Shown one piece after another: positions 52,475 through 61,591 of a DNA stretch of 64,000 bases. The stretch is from the NCBI GenBank assembly GCA_030158485.1, contig JAOASS010000006.1, positions 151,312 through 215,311 of the forward strand, given 5' to 3'. The notes under the pieces are model-generated. The model was not told the DNA's origin and made no database searches. It saw only the letters and a program-made list of their open reading frames with translations. Within the stretch, counting starts at the first letter, position 1; each line of letters begins with the position of its first letter. The DNA comes from Pseudobdellovibrionaceae bacterium. GTDB lineage: Bacteria; Bdellovibrionota; Bdellovibrionia; Bdellovibrionales; Bdellovibrionaceae. A program made the position numbers and the translations under genes.

Positions 52475-52849
52475 CTAGTTAATTTTGATCTTTACTTTGT
52501 AAGTTGCTTTAGAGCTACAAGTACTTTCCATGGCTTGCGTAGTACAATTCATCTTGCCACAAACCGCAGAAATAATTGAATTTTCTTTGTTCATTTCTTT
52601 AAACTCATTTTTCCAATCGCGACACGCTTTTTTCCAGTTTGTGCGTGCTTCTTTTAGAAGTGGAGCCGGGTCACCTTCAATATTTTCTTCGCCTTCAGTG
52701 ATTTCATACAAAGAATTTTGGCCTTTACTTCCCTTTTTTATTTCAATTGTTGTGTCTTGATTGGCATCAAGGCCATCAACTTTGACGCCCACATTTTGAG
52801 AAAAACAAATTGATGTCAAAAGTAGTATTAAAAAAAATCCAGATTTCAT
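52475..52849 (-). CDS. Small secreted cysteine-containing protein
   Basis: A 124-residue exported protein with signal peptide MKSGFFLILLLTSICFSQ. The mature part is charged and has four cysteines (ACRDW, AVCGKMNCTT, ESTCSS) that could form two disulfides in the periplasm; the C-terminus is strand-like (ATYKVKIKIN). No family recognised. AAAGGAG lies before ATG 52849. It is separated by 36 bases from the rodA stop and may be expressed with the elongation operon. Confidence 0.65.
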   Translation of the reverse strand: MKSGFFLILLLTSICFSQNVGVKVDGLDANQDTTIEIKKGSKGQNSLYEITEGEENIEGDPAPLLKEARTNWKKACRDWKNEFKEMNKENSIISAVCGKMNCTTQAMESTCSSKATYKVKIKIN

Positions 52850-52885
52850 AAAGTTCTCCTTTTAAGCTAAGAATAAAATTCATCC

Positions 52886-54010
52886 TTAAAAAATATACCG
52901 TCTATAGGCTACGCTGGAAATTAAACCTAATCCAGTCATGGTTGTGAGCATGCTGGAGCCCCCGTAAGAAACAAGAGGTAGTGGCACGCCCACAATGGGT
53001 AAAAGCCCAATCACCATTCCAATATTCACAAACATATGCCAGAAAATATAACAAAGAACTCCAACGCACAGAAGTGCTCCATACTTGTCACGAGCGCCAC
53101 TTGCAACTCGAACCATCGTGTAAAATAAAGCGCAGAAAAGTCCAATTGTGAGCAAGCTGCCGATAAAGCCCCACTCTTCACTTAGAACACTAAAAATGAA
53201 ATCAGTATGGCGCTCTGGTAAGAATTCTAATTGTGACTGTGTTCCATTGCGATAACCTTTTCCAAAAAACTGTCCACTGCCAACAGCGATTCGAGATTGA
53301 ATACTATTGTAACCCGTACCTCTTGGGTCGTTATTAGGCGAAATAAATGTCAGGACTCGATTTCTTTGATAATCATGAAGTCCGTATTTCCATGCAATCG
53401 GTAAGGCGATTGAGACGGCAAGCAAAGAGCCTACGATAATACTTTTTCTAACTTTACAAAAAATAATCATAGAAACAGCAATCGCTGTAATCATCATCGC
53501 AGTTCCCAAGTCAGGTTGCTCAACAACAAGTGCAAAAGGGGCAAGCAGCAGAATAAGTGGGAATAATAATTCTTTAAAACCAAGCCCGCGACTGTGAGTG
53601 TTATAGCGACTTAGAAGCTTAGCTAAAACAACGACCATGGCCAGTTTCATCGTTTCTGAAGGTTGATAGTGAAAAGACCCTAAATCAATCCAGCGTTGGG
53701 CACCTAAAGCCACTTTCCCATAAAATGTCACATAAACAAGTGCGGCTAAATTAATTGAATAAACAAAATAAGCAAGCCGACTTACAAAATTGTAATCAAA
53801 TAAAGTGAGTATGAAAAAGACACTCCAGCCGATACCAAGCCAGACGAGTTGATTGATAAAGAGGTCTGCTACATTTTTATCAAGCGGGCCATGGGTTGCG
53901 CTATAAAGATTAATCAGTCCTAAACCATGAAGGCATAGAATTAATACGACAAATGACCAATCAATTTTTTGAAAAAAACTTTTTTCTCCCGAGGAAAGTG
54001 AAATGTCCAT
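52886..54010 (-). CDS. rodA: Rod-shape SEDS glycosyltransferase RodA
   Basis: A 374-residue polytopic protein with ten helices. It polymerises lipid II for side-wall elongation with PBP2. SEDS signatures are DLGTAMMI (with the essential Asp in the motif), GSGQFFGKGYRNGTQSQLEFLPERHTDFIF and the last GLLPIVGVPLPLVSYGGSSML. Its start overlaps the mrdA stop by one base (TAATG). Confidence 0.95.
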   Translation of the reverse strand: MDISLSSGEKSFFQKIDWSFVVLILCLHGLGLINLYSATHGPLDKNVADLFINQLVWLGIGWSVFFILTLFDYNFVSRLAYFVYSINLAALVYVTFYGKVALGAQRWIDLGSFHYQPSETMKLAMVVVLAKLLSRYNTHSRGLGFKELLFPLILLLAPFALVVEQPDLGTAMMITAIAVSMIIFCKVRKSIIVGSLLAVSIALPIAWKYGLHDYQRNRVLTFISPNNDPRGTGYNSIQSRIAVGSGQFFGKGYRNGTQSQLEFLPERHTDFIFSVLSEEWGFIGSLLTIGLFCALFYTMVRVASGARDKYGALLCVGVLCYIFWHMFVNIGMVIGLLPIVGVPLPLVSYGGSSMLTTMTGLGLISSVAYRRYIF

Positions 54011-56001
54011 TATTCCCCCTCTGTGCTGATTGGTTTTTCAGGCGACTGGGCTTTAACTTTAGCCATCTTTGATCCAGACTCTAATATTTCAGGATGATAT
54101 TTTTTGTAATAAGCTTGAACAACGTCGCGAAACAGTGGAACAGCTCCAGTGTTACCATGACAAGAATGTTCAGCTAATACAGCAACAGTAATTTCAGGGT
54201 TTTCGGCTGGTGCGTATCCGATAAACCATCCATGATGTCTTTGCTGAATGGGTCTTGAAGTGCAACTGGAATAAATTTGATCGGCAGAAAAGCTCATAAC
54301 TTGAGCGGTTCCTGTTTTACCAGCGTATTCGACACCAGGAATTTTCCAAAAGCGAGCAGTCCCCTTGGTCCCGTTCGCAACACGTCTCATGCCTTCTTTA
54401 ACGAGTTTAAAAGTTTTTTCTGAAATCTGAACTCCATTTGGTTGTTTTTCTTGTAAGTTTCTTAAGATTGTAGGGTTAAACTCTTTCAGAACTTTTCCAT
54501 CTAGATCGATGATTTTTCGAATCACAAAAGGTTTTACGACTTGTCCTTCAGTTGCAATCGAATTGTAAGCGACAGCCAGCTGAATCAAAGTTGAAGTGAC
54601 GAATCCTTGGCCAATGGCTGTGCTTAGATTTTCACCTGGTTGCCATTCTTCTCCGATGTTGTCTTTTTTCCATTTTGAATTTGGCATAAGGCCTGGAACT
54701 TCGCGATCTAATTCAATTCGAGTTCGAGCCCCCACTCCCATAGACGAAATGTAGTCATACATTTTATCAACACCTAAAGCGATACCCATTTTATAAAAGA
54801 AAACATTCGAACTTTCTTCAAGCGCGGTGAGAACATTAATATTTCCATGACCACCTTTTATACTGTCGTGGTAAGGTCTTCGTCCAAAATAAAAAACACC
54901 AGGAGCCGCAACAATTGTGTGTTCAGTGATCACTTTTTCTTGAAGTGCTGCAACCGCAATCAAAGGTTTAAAAGTCGAGCCCGGGGATGCATGGTCTTGA
55001 ATGACTTTATTTCTTAAGGGTTTAAATGGATCATTGATTAATTTAGACCATGTTTGCGCACTGATACTTGTCGAAAGCTCATTTGGATCAAAAGACGGAG
55101 AGCTTGTCCAAGCTAAAACTTCACCATTTGTTTTCATCGCGATGATGCCGCCAATTCGCTGATGCTGCAAAGTTGTTTTCCAGGCACTTTCTTGAATATC
55201 TTTATCAATTGTTAAGACAGCGTGAGAGCCGCTCGTTGGCTCTTGATTTTTCAAAGATTCAGAATAAATCGAAGGTGAAGTGGAAGTCATCGTTTCGCGT
55301 CCGTGAGCATCAACCTGAACAAGGCTGACGCCATCTTGTCCTCGAATATTTAATTCTAAAGTTTCTTCCAGACCACTTTTTCCAATCACATCTCCTTGAG
55401 ATAAAACTAATTTTCCGTGATATGTTTTGTTCAAGAGTGGAAGTTGTTTTTTAGAAATTTCACCCACGTAGCCAAAGAGCTGAGCTCCATTTTCAATCAA
55501 AGGATAATTTCTTAAAATTGTTTCTCTGATTTCAAGTCCAGGTAGATCCAAACGTAATTTTTTAAGCCTGACAACTTCATCCCGAGAAAGTCCTTCTTTT
55601 ATTTTAACAGGACTAAATGGGCCGTTGACTCTTTTACTTCGCGTGATTCGCTGGGAAACACGTTCCGTCGGAACTCCGAGCACTGTTCCTATGCGAGAGC
55701 TTAGATCTTCCATGTTTTCGATATACTGAGGCAAAACCACAGCTTCGAAGCCTAAAAGGTTTTGTACTAAAATTTGCCCATCGCGATCTAAAATCAAACC
55801 TCTAGGTGCTAAAATTTTGACTTCTTTCAGGCGATTTTTGTCCGAAAAGTCCCTGAGCTCAGAGCCTGAAAAAATTTGAAGATACCAAAGTCGACTGACA
55901 AAAATAAAAGCAGTTAACGTTAACAAAAGATAGAAAAGGCGATACCGATCCCAGTATTCTTTCGCTTCATCAGGATTGTTAACATATTCATTCAGACTCA
56001 T
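54010..56001 (-). CDS. mrdA: Penicillin-binding protein 2 (transpeptidase)
   Basis: A 663-residue class B PBP. One membrane helix (~20-42), a pedestal (LAPRGLILDRDGQILVQN), and the transpeptidase domain with SPGSTFKPL (SxxK), ESSNVFFYK (SxN) and YAGKTGTAQV (KTG). It crosslinks glycan made by RodA. It overlaps mreD by 14 bases and rodA by one. Confidence 0.96.
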   Translation of the reverse strand: MSLNEYVNNPDEAKEYWDRYRLFYLLLTLTAFIFVSRLWYLQIFSGSELRDFSDKNRLKEVKILAPRGLILDRDGQILVQNLLGFEAVVLPQYIENMEDLSSRIGTVLGVPTERVSQRITRSKRVNGPFSPVKIKEGLSRDEVVRLKKLRLDLPGLEIRETILRNYPLIENGAQLFGYVGEISKKQLPLLNKTYHGKLVLSQGDVIGKSGLEETLELNIRGQDGVSLVQVDAHGRETMTSTSPSIYSESLKNQEPTSGSHAVLTIDKDIQESAWKTTLQHQRIGGIIAMKTNGEVLAWTSSPSFDPNELSTSISAQTWSKLINDPFKPLRNKVIQDHASPGSTFKPLIAVAALQEKVITEHTIVAAPGVFYFGRRPYHDSIKGGHGNINVLTALEESSNVFFYKMGIALGVDKMYDYISSMGVGARTRIELDREVPGLMPNSKWKKDNIGEEWQPGENLSTAIGQGFVTSTLIQLAVAYNSIATEGQVVKPFVIRKIIDLDGKVLKEFNPTILRNLQEKQPNGVQISEKTFKLVKEGMRRVANGTKGTARFWKIPGVEYAGKTGTAQVMSFSADQIYSSCTSRPIQQRHHGWFIGYAPAENPEITVAVLAEHSCHGNTGAVPLFRDVVQAYYKKYHPEILESGSKMAKVKAQSPEKPISTEGE

Positions 56002-56524
56002 ATCGTGCCGTATCCATGTAAATTTCGGGAGCGTTTGAAAGGCGTTCCCATTTTTTTAAAAAGTAATAAATTGGAATTGAAAAAAGAGGAGTCAGTAAAA
56101 TCTGAGTCAGTCTGTCAAAGAAAAGAATTTTAGTGGGGTTGACTTCAATTAAATACGAGCAGATCCAGAATAAAATATGAAATAAGAGTGAGCCACCAAA
56201 ATTGATCAGCACAAAGTAACTTGTGCTTTCCATATAAAAGTTATTTTTAAAGATCACAACGGCCCAATAATAAGCAAATATGACAAGCCAAAGTAGACCC
56301 AGACTTGATGAGCTAAAAATACTGGCTGTTGCGACGAGCAAATAGACCCAGAAAAGAGATTGGGGTGCCTTCTGCGAAAGGATCACATAATTGGCAACAG
56401 AAAGCCAAAGCAGTGGGGGGGAAAGGTGACCAAACAGTTGGTACCAAAAGACTGTTTGAAAGCTACAAGCTAAAAACATGGTGATTACAAGCCCCAGCCA
56501 ATAAAAGACTTTTCTAACGAACAT
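55988..56524 (-). CDS. mreD: MreD-like rod-shape membrane protein
   Basis: About 178 residues with five or six hydrophobic helices. Sequence similarity is not diagnostic; it is assigned from size, topology and place between mreC and mrdA. ATG 56524 (MFVRKVFYWLG) is preferred to the longer frame from 56563, which would overlap mreC by 50 bases; the remaining overlap is 11 bases. MreD is part of the elongasome in the inner membrane. Confidence 0.75.
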   Translation of the reverse strand: MFVRKVFYWLGLVITMFLACSFQTVFWYQLFGHLSPPLLWLSVANYVILSQKAPQSLFWVYLLVATASIFSSSSLGLLWLVIFAYYWAVVIFKNNFYMESTSYFVLINFGGSLLFHILFWICSYLIEVNPTKILFFDRLTQILLTPLFSIPIYYFLKKWERLSNAPEIYMDTARYESE

Positions 56525-57380
56525 CTGATGGGGTCTCCAGCTGCGACAGTGTGTAGTCTTCACCCTGTGAATTTAGGACAACAAAAACTTCTTCGATTTC
56601 AGTGGGTTCAATCACGGGGCGAAGTTCTATTTTCATTGCAACGCTGTAAGCTTTATCTTCAATATTTTCAACTTTTGCCAGAGGGAATCCCTTAGGAAAA
56701 ACTTTATCAAGACCGCCTGTGACAATCAGGTCCCCTTTTTTGAGATCAGTTGTTCTATCGATATATTTCATGAGTGCCAAGTTATCCGTGCCCTTGCCTT
56801 CGACGATCCCAAGGGCTCTGGTTCTTTGTACGATTCCATCAATAACAGAGTAGCGGTCCGTGATCAGCATCACGTGTGATCTGTTCATTTCAGCTTGGAT
56901 GACAGTACCGACGGCTCCTTTAATGGCAATCACAGCTTGGCCAATTTTGATCCCATGGGCGGTTCCTTTATTGATCGTCAAAGTTTTGTGATCAGGAACT
57001 AAGTCTCGACCCATAACGGATGCGGCAATCAGTTCCATTTTTGATTTTTGTTTGAACTGAAGAAGTTCTCGAAGTCGATCATTTTCAAGTTCCAGTTCTC
57101 TAAAAAGATCTAATCGTGTTTTAAGTTCAGCATTTTCAACGAGCAAGTTTTGATTAGCGGTTTTGATGTTGAGAAGATTAAGGTAATAACCTGTTGTAGA
57201 TCTAACACCGTGGCTAAAGCCGTAAAATAAATCTTCGGCGAAACCTGCGACAAGGCGAAAAGGCTGTTTTATCCAGTCGGCTTCGCGTCCCTTTTGCTCC
57301 ATGTTAATTGTCATCAGCGGCAGAAGAGCTGCAAGTATTATGAGTGCTAGTTTTCGCCAGTTCAGATTTAAAAAATTCAA
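56514..57380 (-). CDS. mreC: Rod-shape determining protein MreC
   Basis: About 288 residues: membrane anchor (KLALIILAALLPLMTI), a coiled coil (~75-120, LLVENAELKTRLDLFRELELENDRLRELLQF) and two beta domains with MGRDLVPDHKTLTINKGTAHGI and KGDLIVTGGLDKVFPKGFPLAKV. It links PBP2 to MreB in the periplasm. Both available starts are TTG: 57380 has GAGGTG four bases upstream; 57392 is the alternative. No mreB is adjacent: the next gene upstream is divergent. Confidence 0.92.
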   Translation of the reverse strand: MNFLNLNWRKLALIILAALLPLMTINMEQKGREADWIKQPFRLVAGFAEDLFYGFSHGVRSTTGYYLNLLNIKTANQNLLVENAELKTRLDLFRELELENDRLRELLQFKQKSKMELIAASVMGRDLVPDHKTLTINKGTAHGIKIGQAVIAIKGAVGTVIQAEMNRSHVMLITDRYSVIDGIVQRTRALGIVEGKGTDNLALMKYIDRTTDLKKGDLIVTGGLDKVFPKGFPLAKVENIEDKAYSVAMKIELRPVIEPTEIEEVFVVLNSQGEDYTLSQLETPSDVR

Positions 57381-57399
57381 ATAACACCTCAAGTTGGCT

Positions 57400-57423
57400 G
57401 ATAAGTTCGGAGTGCAACTTATC
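57400..57423. promoter_or_regulatory. 8-bp inverted repeat just upstream of mreC
   Basis: GATAAGTT and AACTTATC enclose CGGAGTGC about 20 bases before the mreC start. CAACTT in the right arm can instead pair with AAGTTG at 57391-57396. Possible operator or leader hairpin for the elongation operon. Confidence 0.35.
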
Positions 57424-57625
57424 GATCATCTTCAATACGCTAACAAATCGTTGCAGGATTTCAACTTTTTCTCTTGAAATCGTGCGATAGTTATCGTTCC
57501 ATGGGATCGTTGTTTAAAAGTTCCATCGGATCGTAAATTGATCGCTCATAAAAAAGCAAATTTACAATTCCATAGAGCCTATAGTGTGCAGTCTATTTTT
57601 CACTTTAAGAAGGGAATTCGTCGAA

Positions 57626-59131
57626 ATGAGCCAAAATATTGCTGATGAAATGAAGCGCGCAATCGGAAAAAAACAGTTTTCTATGAAGAAAATTGTCGCT
57701 GTTATTCTTTTTTCTTTAATCGCTCTGGTCTTTGTTTTTTCAGGTGTTGAGAATCGAGACAGCCTCAGCATGGGGTCTGTCGCTCAAGTGAATAATACAC
57801 TGATTTCAATGGCTGATTTGGATCGTGAAAAACAAAGAGTCGAACAATTTTATGCCCAAATGTTTGGAGGCATGGACCTTGGCGCGCAGCGACAATATAT
57901 GGTTCAGGAAGCAGTCCAAAATTTAGTCAGTTCGGAACTCGTTTCTCAAGCAACTCGTCAAGAAGGACTTGGGGCTACAGATGCTGAAGTTCTTGATTTT
58001 ATAGTGAAAGATTACACTGTATTTCAAATCAATGGAGTCTTTCAGCGGGACCGTTACTTTCAGTTTCTTGAAATGAACCGATTTACTCCGGCTGATTTTG
58101 AAAATCTGATTAGAAAAGAAATTGAAAATGTTCGATCTCGTCATGCTTTTGAATGGCTTGCTTTAGACAACAAATTAGAAAAAGAAAAAGCTCAGAAGTT
58201 AAAGCAATCTCAAGTCACTTTAAGCTATATTACTTTTAACTCGCAGGAACTGGAAAAAAACTTGAAATTTTCAAGTGCAGAAGTAACAGAAGCTTTAAAT
58301 AATCCTGATTTTGCAAAGCGAGCACAAGACGAATTCAAAGCTCGTAAAAGTCAATTTGATCAAAAAGAACAAATCAAAGCCCAGCATATTTTGATTCAAG
58401 CAGAAGGAACTGATCCAAAAGTACAGACAGCTGCTTTTGAAAAAGCTAAAGCGCTCAAGGCACAAGCTCTGAAAACAAACGATTTTGGCTCCTTGGCTGA
58501 AAAAAACAGCGATGACCCTGGTAGCAAATCAAAAAAAGGTGATCTTGGTTTTTTTCCGAAAGGACAAATGGTTCCAGAATTTGATAACGTGGCTTTTGCT
58601 TTAAAAGTAGGTGAGATTTCAGAACCAGTTAAGACTCAATTTGGTTATCACATTATAAAAGTGACTGATCGAAAAGTGGGACTCGAAGCAACTTATGAGC
58701 AGCATAAAAGTGATGTGGCTCAAATTTTATTGGCTCGTGATCAAATGACAGGTGAAAAAGGGAAATTGGCAGAAGTTTTCAAAAATGGAGATGAAAAAAC
58801 TTGGTTAGCAAAAATGAACTTATCGTGGAAGGATACAGCTGCCTTTGATTTATCAGCAGACAGTATTCCGGGAATTGCTTCTGAAAAAGTAAGTGCCGCA
58901 TTGGCTGATGTAATTGCAGAAAGTAACAGAGCCCATATAATTAAAGATGGTGACACGCAATACGTTGTAAAAGTGAAAAATATTAAAAGCACGACAACGA
59001 TGGATATGAAAACAGCAGCAAACGATTCATCTCAAAAAATCAAAGCGCAGGATTTATTTGAAAGTTGGATTCAAAACTTTCGGGAATCTTCAAAAGTGGA
59101 TATTAATCCATCTGTTTTATCAATTCCGTGA
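57626..59131 (+). CDS. PpiD/SurA-type periplasmic folding factor (parvulin)
   Basis: About 501 residues. An N-terminal cytoplasmic stretch (MSQNIADEMKRAIGKKQF), one membrane helix (IVAVILFSLIALVFVFSG), a SurA-N-like chaperone domain and one parvulin PPIase domain (~250-350, KAQHILIQAEGTDP ... GDLGFFPKGQMVPEFDNVAFALKVGEISEPVKTQFGYHIIKV). This matches PpiD-type inner-membrane chaperones that receive exported proteins from Sec. ATG 57626 is chosen with GAAGGG upstream. The next gene overlaps its stop (GTGA). Confidence 0.88.
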   Translation: MSQNIADEMKRAIGKKQFSMKKIVAVILFSLIALVFVFSGVENRDSLSMGSVAQVNNTLISMADLDREKQRVEQFYAQMFGGMDLGAQRQYMVQEAVQNLVSSELVSQATRQEGLGATDAEVLDFIVKDYTVFQINGVFQRDRYFQFLEMNRFTPADFENLIRKEIENVRSRHAFEWLALDNKLEKEKAQKLKQSQVTLSYITFNSQELEKNLKFSSAEVTEALNNPDFAKRAQDEFKARKSQFDQKEQIKAQHILIQAEGTDPKVQTAAFEKAKALKAQALKTNDFGSLAEKNSDDPGSKSKKGDLGFFPKGQMVPEFDNVAFALKVGEISEPVKTQFGYHIIKVTDRKVGLEATYEQHKSDVAQILLARDQMTGEKGKLAEVFKNGDEKTWLAKMNLSWKDTAAFDLSADSIPGIASEKVSAALADVIAESNRAHIIKDGDTQYVVKVKNIKSTTTMDMKTAANDSSQKIKAQDLFESWIQNFRESSKVDINPSVLSIP

Positions 59132-59661
59132 TTTTTTTTCGAACTCAAAATTTGTTAATTAAACACCAAAGAGGAGATCGTCGGTATCACCTCTTCGGGA
59201 AGTTAAAAGTGACTTATTCCGCACCAGTCGATAGTTTATCGGGGATGACAGTCAATCTTCAAGACGTCGATCGTTGGATTTGGCAAGCTCAAGAAAACTC
59301 TCTTTTTTTTGAAAACTTGAATGATACTCTTCGTTATTACCACTTAAAGCTGACCCAAGCTTCAAAAGCATTCAAAAAAGTTGAAATTTTATTAGACCAC
59401 GTAACTGCCGAATTTGACGGACTTCAGTTTTACAGGACATACTTGTTAAGCTCGTGGTTTTTATCGGATTCAATTTGGGTCCAAAGAAGGATGCAGATTC
59501 GGCTTACAAAGCCCTTATCGCTTGCATGGAGAATTCGCTTGCTTCGAAAAAAGTGGAGCTCTTCTGACCATTTTGCTTTCGTATTGAAAAAAAAGTTACC
59601 TGAAATTCAATTTATCGAAATAAAAAATCAAGAATTAAATGCTTCTGAAAAATTCATTTGA
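59128..59661 (+). CDS. Degenerate 6-pyruvoyltetrahydropterin synthase-like protein (tentative)
   Basis: A 177-residue soluble protein starting with GTG over the stop of the PpiD-like gene (GTGA). The segment RYHLFGKLKVTYSAP followed by GMTVNLQDVDRWI resembles the H.Y...V...G.....GMV.NL.DLK pattern of the PTPS/QueD family, but the HxH zinc pair and the catalytic Cys are absent. The last 50 residues are basic. If the resemblance is real it is a catalytically dead homologue; otherwise it is an unknown protein. Confidence 0.4.
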   Translation: MIFFRTQNLLIKHQRGDRRYHLFGKLKVTYSAPVDSLSGMTVNLQDVDRWIWQAQENSLFFENLNDTLRYYHLKLTQASKAFKKVEILLDHVTAEFDGLQFYRTYLLSSWFLSDSIWVQRRMQIRLTKPLSLAWRIRLLRKKWSSSDHFAFVLKKKLPEIQFIEIKNQELNASEKFI

Positions 59662-59733
59662 CGAAATTGATGAGCTTTTCAGTATGACGGTATTTAAATT
59701 GATATAAGATAAGAGCTCACCAAATTTTACAAA

Positions 59734-59764
59734 AAAAACCCCCATTTTTAAAGAGGGGGTTTTT
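59734..59764. terminator. Bidirectional rho-independent terminator
   Basis: AAAAACCCCC (59734-59743) and GGGGGTTTTT (59755-59764) pair perfectly around ATTTTTAAAGA, between two convergent genes. Confidence 0.92.
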
Positions 59765-59787
59765 CGAAAATTAAATTTGAGTCTTAA

Positions 59788-60414
59788 CTACTTTTTTGCA
59801 ACGAGATTTAATTTAAGACTGAACTCATCGCTGATAAGCTTATCGCCCAGGTTTTTAAAGAATTTGCCTGATCCGTATTTCAGATTCCACTTCGTACGAT
59901 CTAATTTGATATCAGCAGTTCCTGTGATTTGATTTGCTTCCATTTTGACTGTCGCAGGAAATTCAATCATTTGAGTTTTGCCGATCATTGTCAGATCGCC
60001 TTTGACAGTGATTTCTGTGTCAGATTTTTTTTTGATAGACTTAATTTTGAAATTAGCTTCAGGATATTTTGTAACATGAAAGAAATCTTCGCTTTTTAAA
60101 TGAGTTTCCAGTTTGGTTTTGTATTCAGGGCTGCCTTCAAGATCTTTGTTTGTTAAAGTATCCATTTGTGTTGAAAACTGACCACTTTTAATTTCGTTAT
60201 TTAAAACTTCAAGTTGTCCTTCTTTAATTGCAATTGTCCCGTTATGCTGGGCACCTGTTGCTTTTGAGCCTATCCACTCAACTGTGCTGGCTTGTGCATC
60301 AATTTTATAGATCTCAGTGGCCGCTTTTTCAGCTTTGTCCATTTTTTTTGCCAGAGCTGTGTTGGCAGACAGAGCCAGTGCGGCGCAAGTCATGACGAGT
60401 AATTTTGAATTCAT
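59788..60414 (-). CDS. YceI family periplasmic protein
   Basis: A 208-residue protein: signal peptide MNSKLLVMTCAALALSANTALA, then the YceI lipocalin-like barrel (AQASTVEWIGSKATGAQHNGTI, YPEANFKIKSI, GDLTMIGKTQMIEFPA). YceI proteins bind isoprenoid chains and are often stress- or base-induced. AAGGAG precedes ATG 60414. It stands alone before a strong bidirectional terminator. Confidence 0.9.
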   Translation of the reverse strand: MNSKLLVMTCAALALSANTALAKKMDKAEKAATEIYKIDAQASTVEWIGSKATGAQHNGTIAIKEGQLEVLNNEIKSGQFSTQMDTLTNKDLEGSPEYKTKLETHLKSEDFFHVTKYPEANFKIKSIKKKSDTEITVKGDLTMIGKTQMIEFPATVKMEANQITGTADIKLDRTKWNLKYGSGKFFKNLGDKLISDEFSLKLNLVAKK

Positions 60415-60536
60415 GAGAATCTCCTTATTTAGAGAAATAGAGTGTTAAATGTAACAATAACTATGACAAATAGTTTAAGTTAGATCAAGCTGGCTTTTGA
60501 AGAATAAGGCGAAGTGTTAGGACCTCGACTTGGAGC

Positions 60537-60974
60537 TTAAGATTTAAGCAAATATTGAGGGCTAAAACTTTCGGGCAGTAAATCGCTTAAATGAAACATT
60601 TTTTCCTCTCCTTTTTGTCCCGAAATCATCACCACAGTTGAGGGGATACAGAACTCAGACATGACTTGTAAGCACATTCCACATGGAGGCCAAGGTGTTG
60701 GGCTGGAGCTGACCACATGAAAGGCTTGAAATGGAGTAGAAGCTCCTTCGCTGACGGCTTTTAAAATGGCAGTTCGTTCAGCACAAATTGTTCCGCCGTA
60801 GCTGGCATTTTCAACATTACAGCCAGTAAAAATTTTTTTATTTGAAGTGAGAAGAGCCGCCCCGACTTTAAAACCAGAATAAGGCGCGTAAGCTTTTTTC
60901 CGGGCGTTTTCAGCTTCTATTTTTAAAGTTTTAAGTTCAGAAGCTTTTAATTTATCAAATTTTTTTTGTTTCAT
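60537..60974 (-). CDS. cdd: Cytidine deaminase
   Basis: A 145-residue homotetrameric-type enzyme that turns cytidine and deoxycytidine into uridine compounds. Zinc motifs TICAERTAILKA (Cys-Ala-Glu variant) and SPTPWPPCGMCLQVMSEF (PCxxC), plus the substrate block GCNVENASYGG, are intact. Its start lies 20 bases inside the end of the Maf gene, so both are cotranscribed. It supports pyrimidine salvage. Confidence 0.94.
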   Translation of the reverse strand: MKQKKFDKLKASELKTLKIEAENARKKAYAPYSGFKVGAALLTSNKKIFTGCNVENASYGGTICAERTAILKAVSEGASTPFQAFHVVSSSPTPWPPCGMCLQVMSEFCIPSTVVMISGQKGEEKMFHLSDLLPESFSPQYLLKS

Positions 60975-61545
60975 ACCCTAGTGATTGTAGAAGTCGTCCT
61001 AAACTAATCAAGGGTAAACCTTCGATTGCTGTCAAATCCTGGGCCTCGATACGAGAAAAAAGATCTTTTCCATTTTTTTCGATTTTGTAACTTCCAGCAC
61101 AATCAAGTGGTTGATCAATTTTGACGTAATTTTCAATTTCTTCGAGACTTAATTTTTTCATCGTTAGTTTTGCGATATCGTGGAATTCATAATTTTGGTT
61201 TCCACAGGTGACACAAACAGCCGTTATAATTTCGTGAGTTTTATGATTCATCAATTGAAGTTGCCGAACGGCTTGATCGAAAGTAGAGGGTTTTCCTAAA
61301 ACTTGTCCATCGAGATGTACTAACTGATCACCGCCAATAACCAATAAATTTTCATCTTTTAAGCTTTCAGCTTTGAGGCGAGCTAAAGTTTGAGCCATTT
61401 CAAGAGGAGGTGTTTTTTGTTTCTCAAGGCTTATTTTGGCTTGATCCTCGTCTAGAAGCGGTTTGGATATTTCAAAATCCAGCCCGAGCTTTTTCATTAA
61501 AGCTTGTCGATACAAAGATGTGCTGCCTAGAACAATGCGTCGCAT
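60955..61545 (-). CDS. maf: Maf family nucleotide pyrophosphatase
   Basis: About 196 residues. A house-cleaning enzyme that hydrolyses non-canonical or m5U/pseudo-U nucleoside triphosphates. N-terminal STSLYRQALMKKLGLDFEI, the catalytic VIGGDQLVHLDGQVLGKP (the D of GGDQ as base) and CAGSYKIE are seen. ATG 61545 is chosen with AAGGAG seven bases upstream. The usual GSxSPRR is here GSTSLYR, so the Arg is kept and SP lost. Confidence 0.88.
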   Translation of the reverse strand: MRRIVLGSTSLYRQALMKKLGLDFEISKPLLDEDQAKISLEKQKTPPLEMAQTLARLKAESLKDENLLVIGGDQLVHLDGQVLGKPSTFDQAVRQLQLMNHKTHEIITAVCVTCGNQNYEFHDIAKLTMKKLSLEEIENYVKIDQPLDCAGSYKIEKNGKDLFSRIEAQDLTAIEGLPLISLGRLLQSLGYETKKI

Positions 61546-61591
61546 AATGTTTCTCCTTGGAGCTGAACTCCTGTTATAAGCTGAAGCCACT

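Noticed and set aside
61572..61579. TGTTATAA upstream of folE2 as a Zur operator.
   Set aside because: Only a half-site; the inverted second half is missing.
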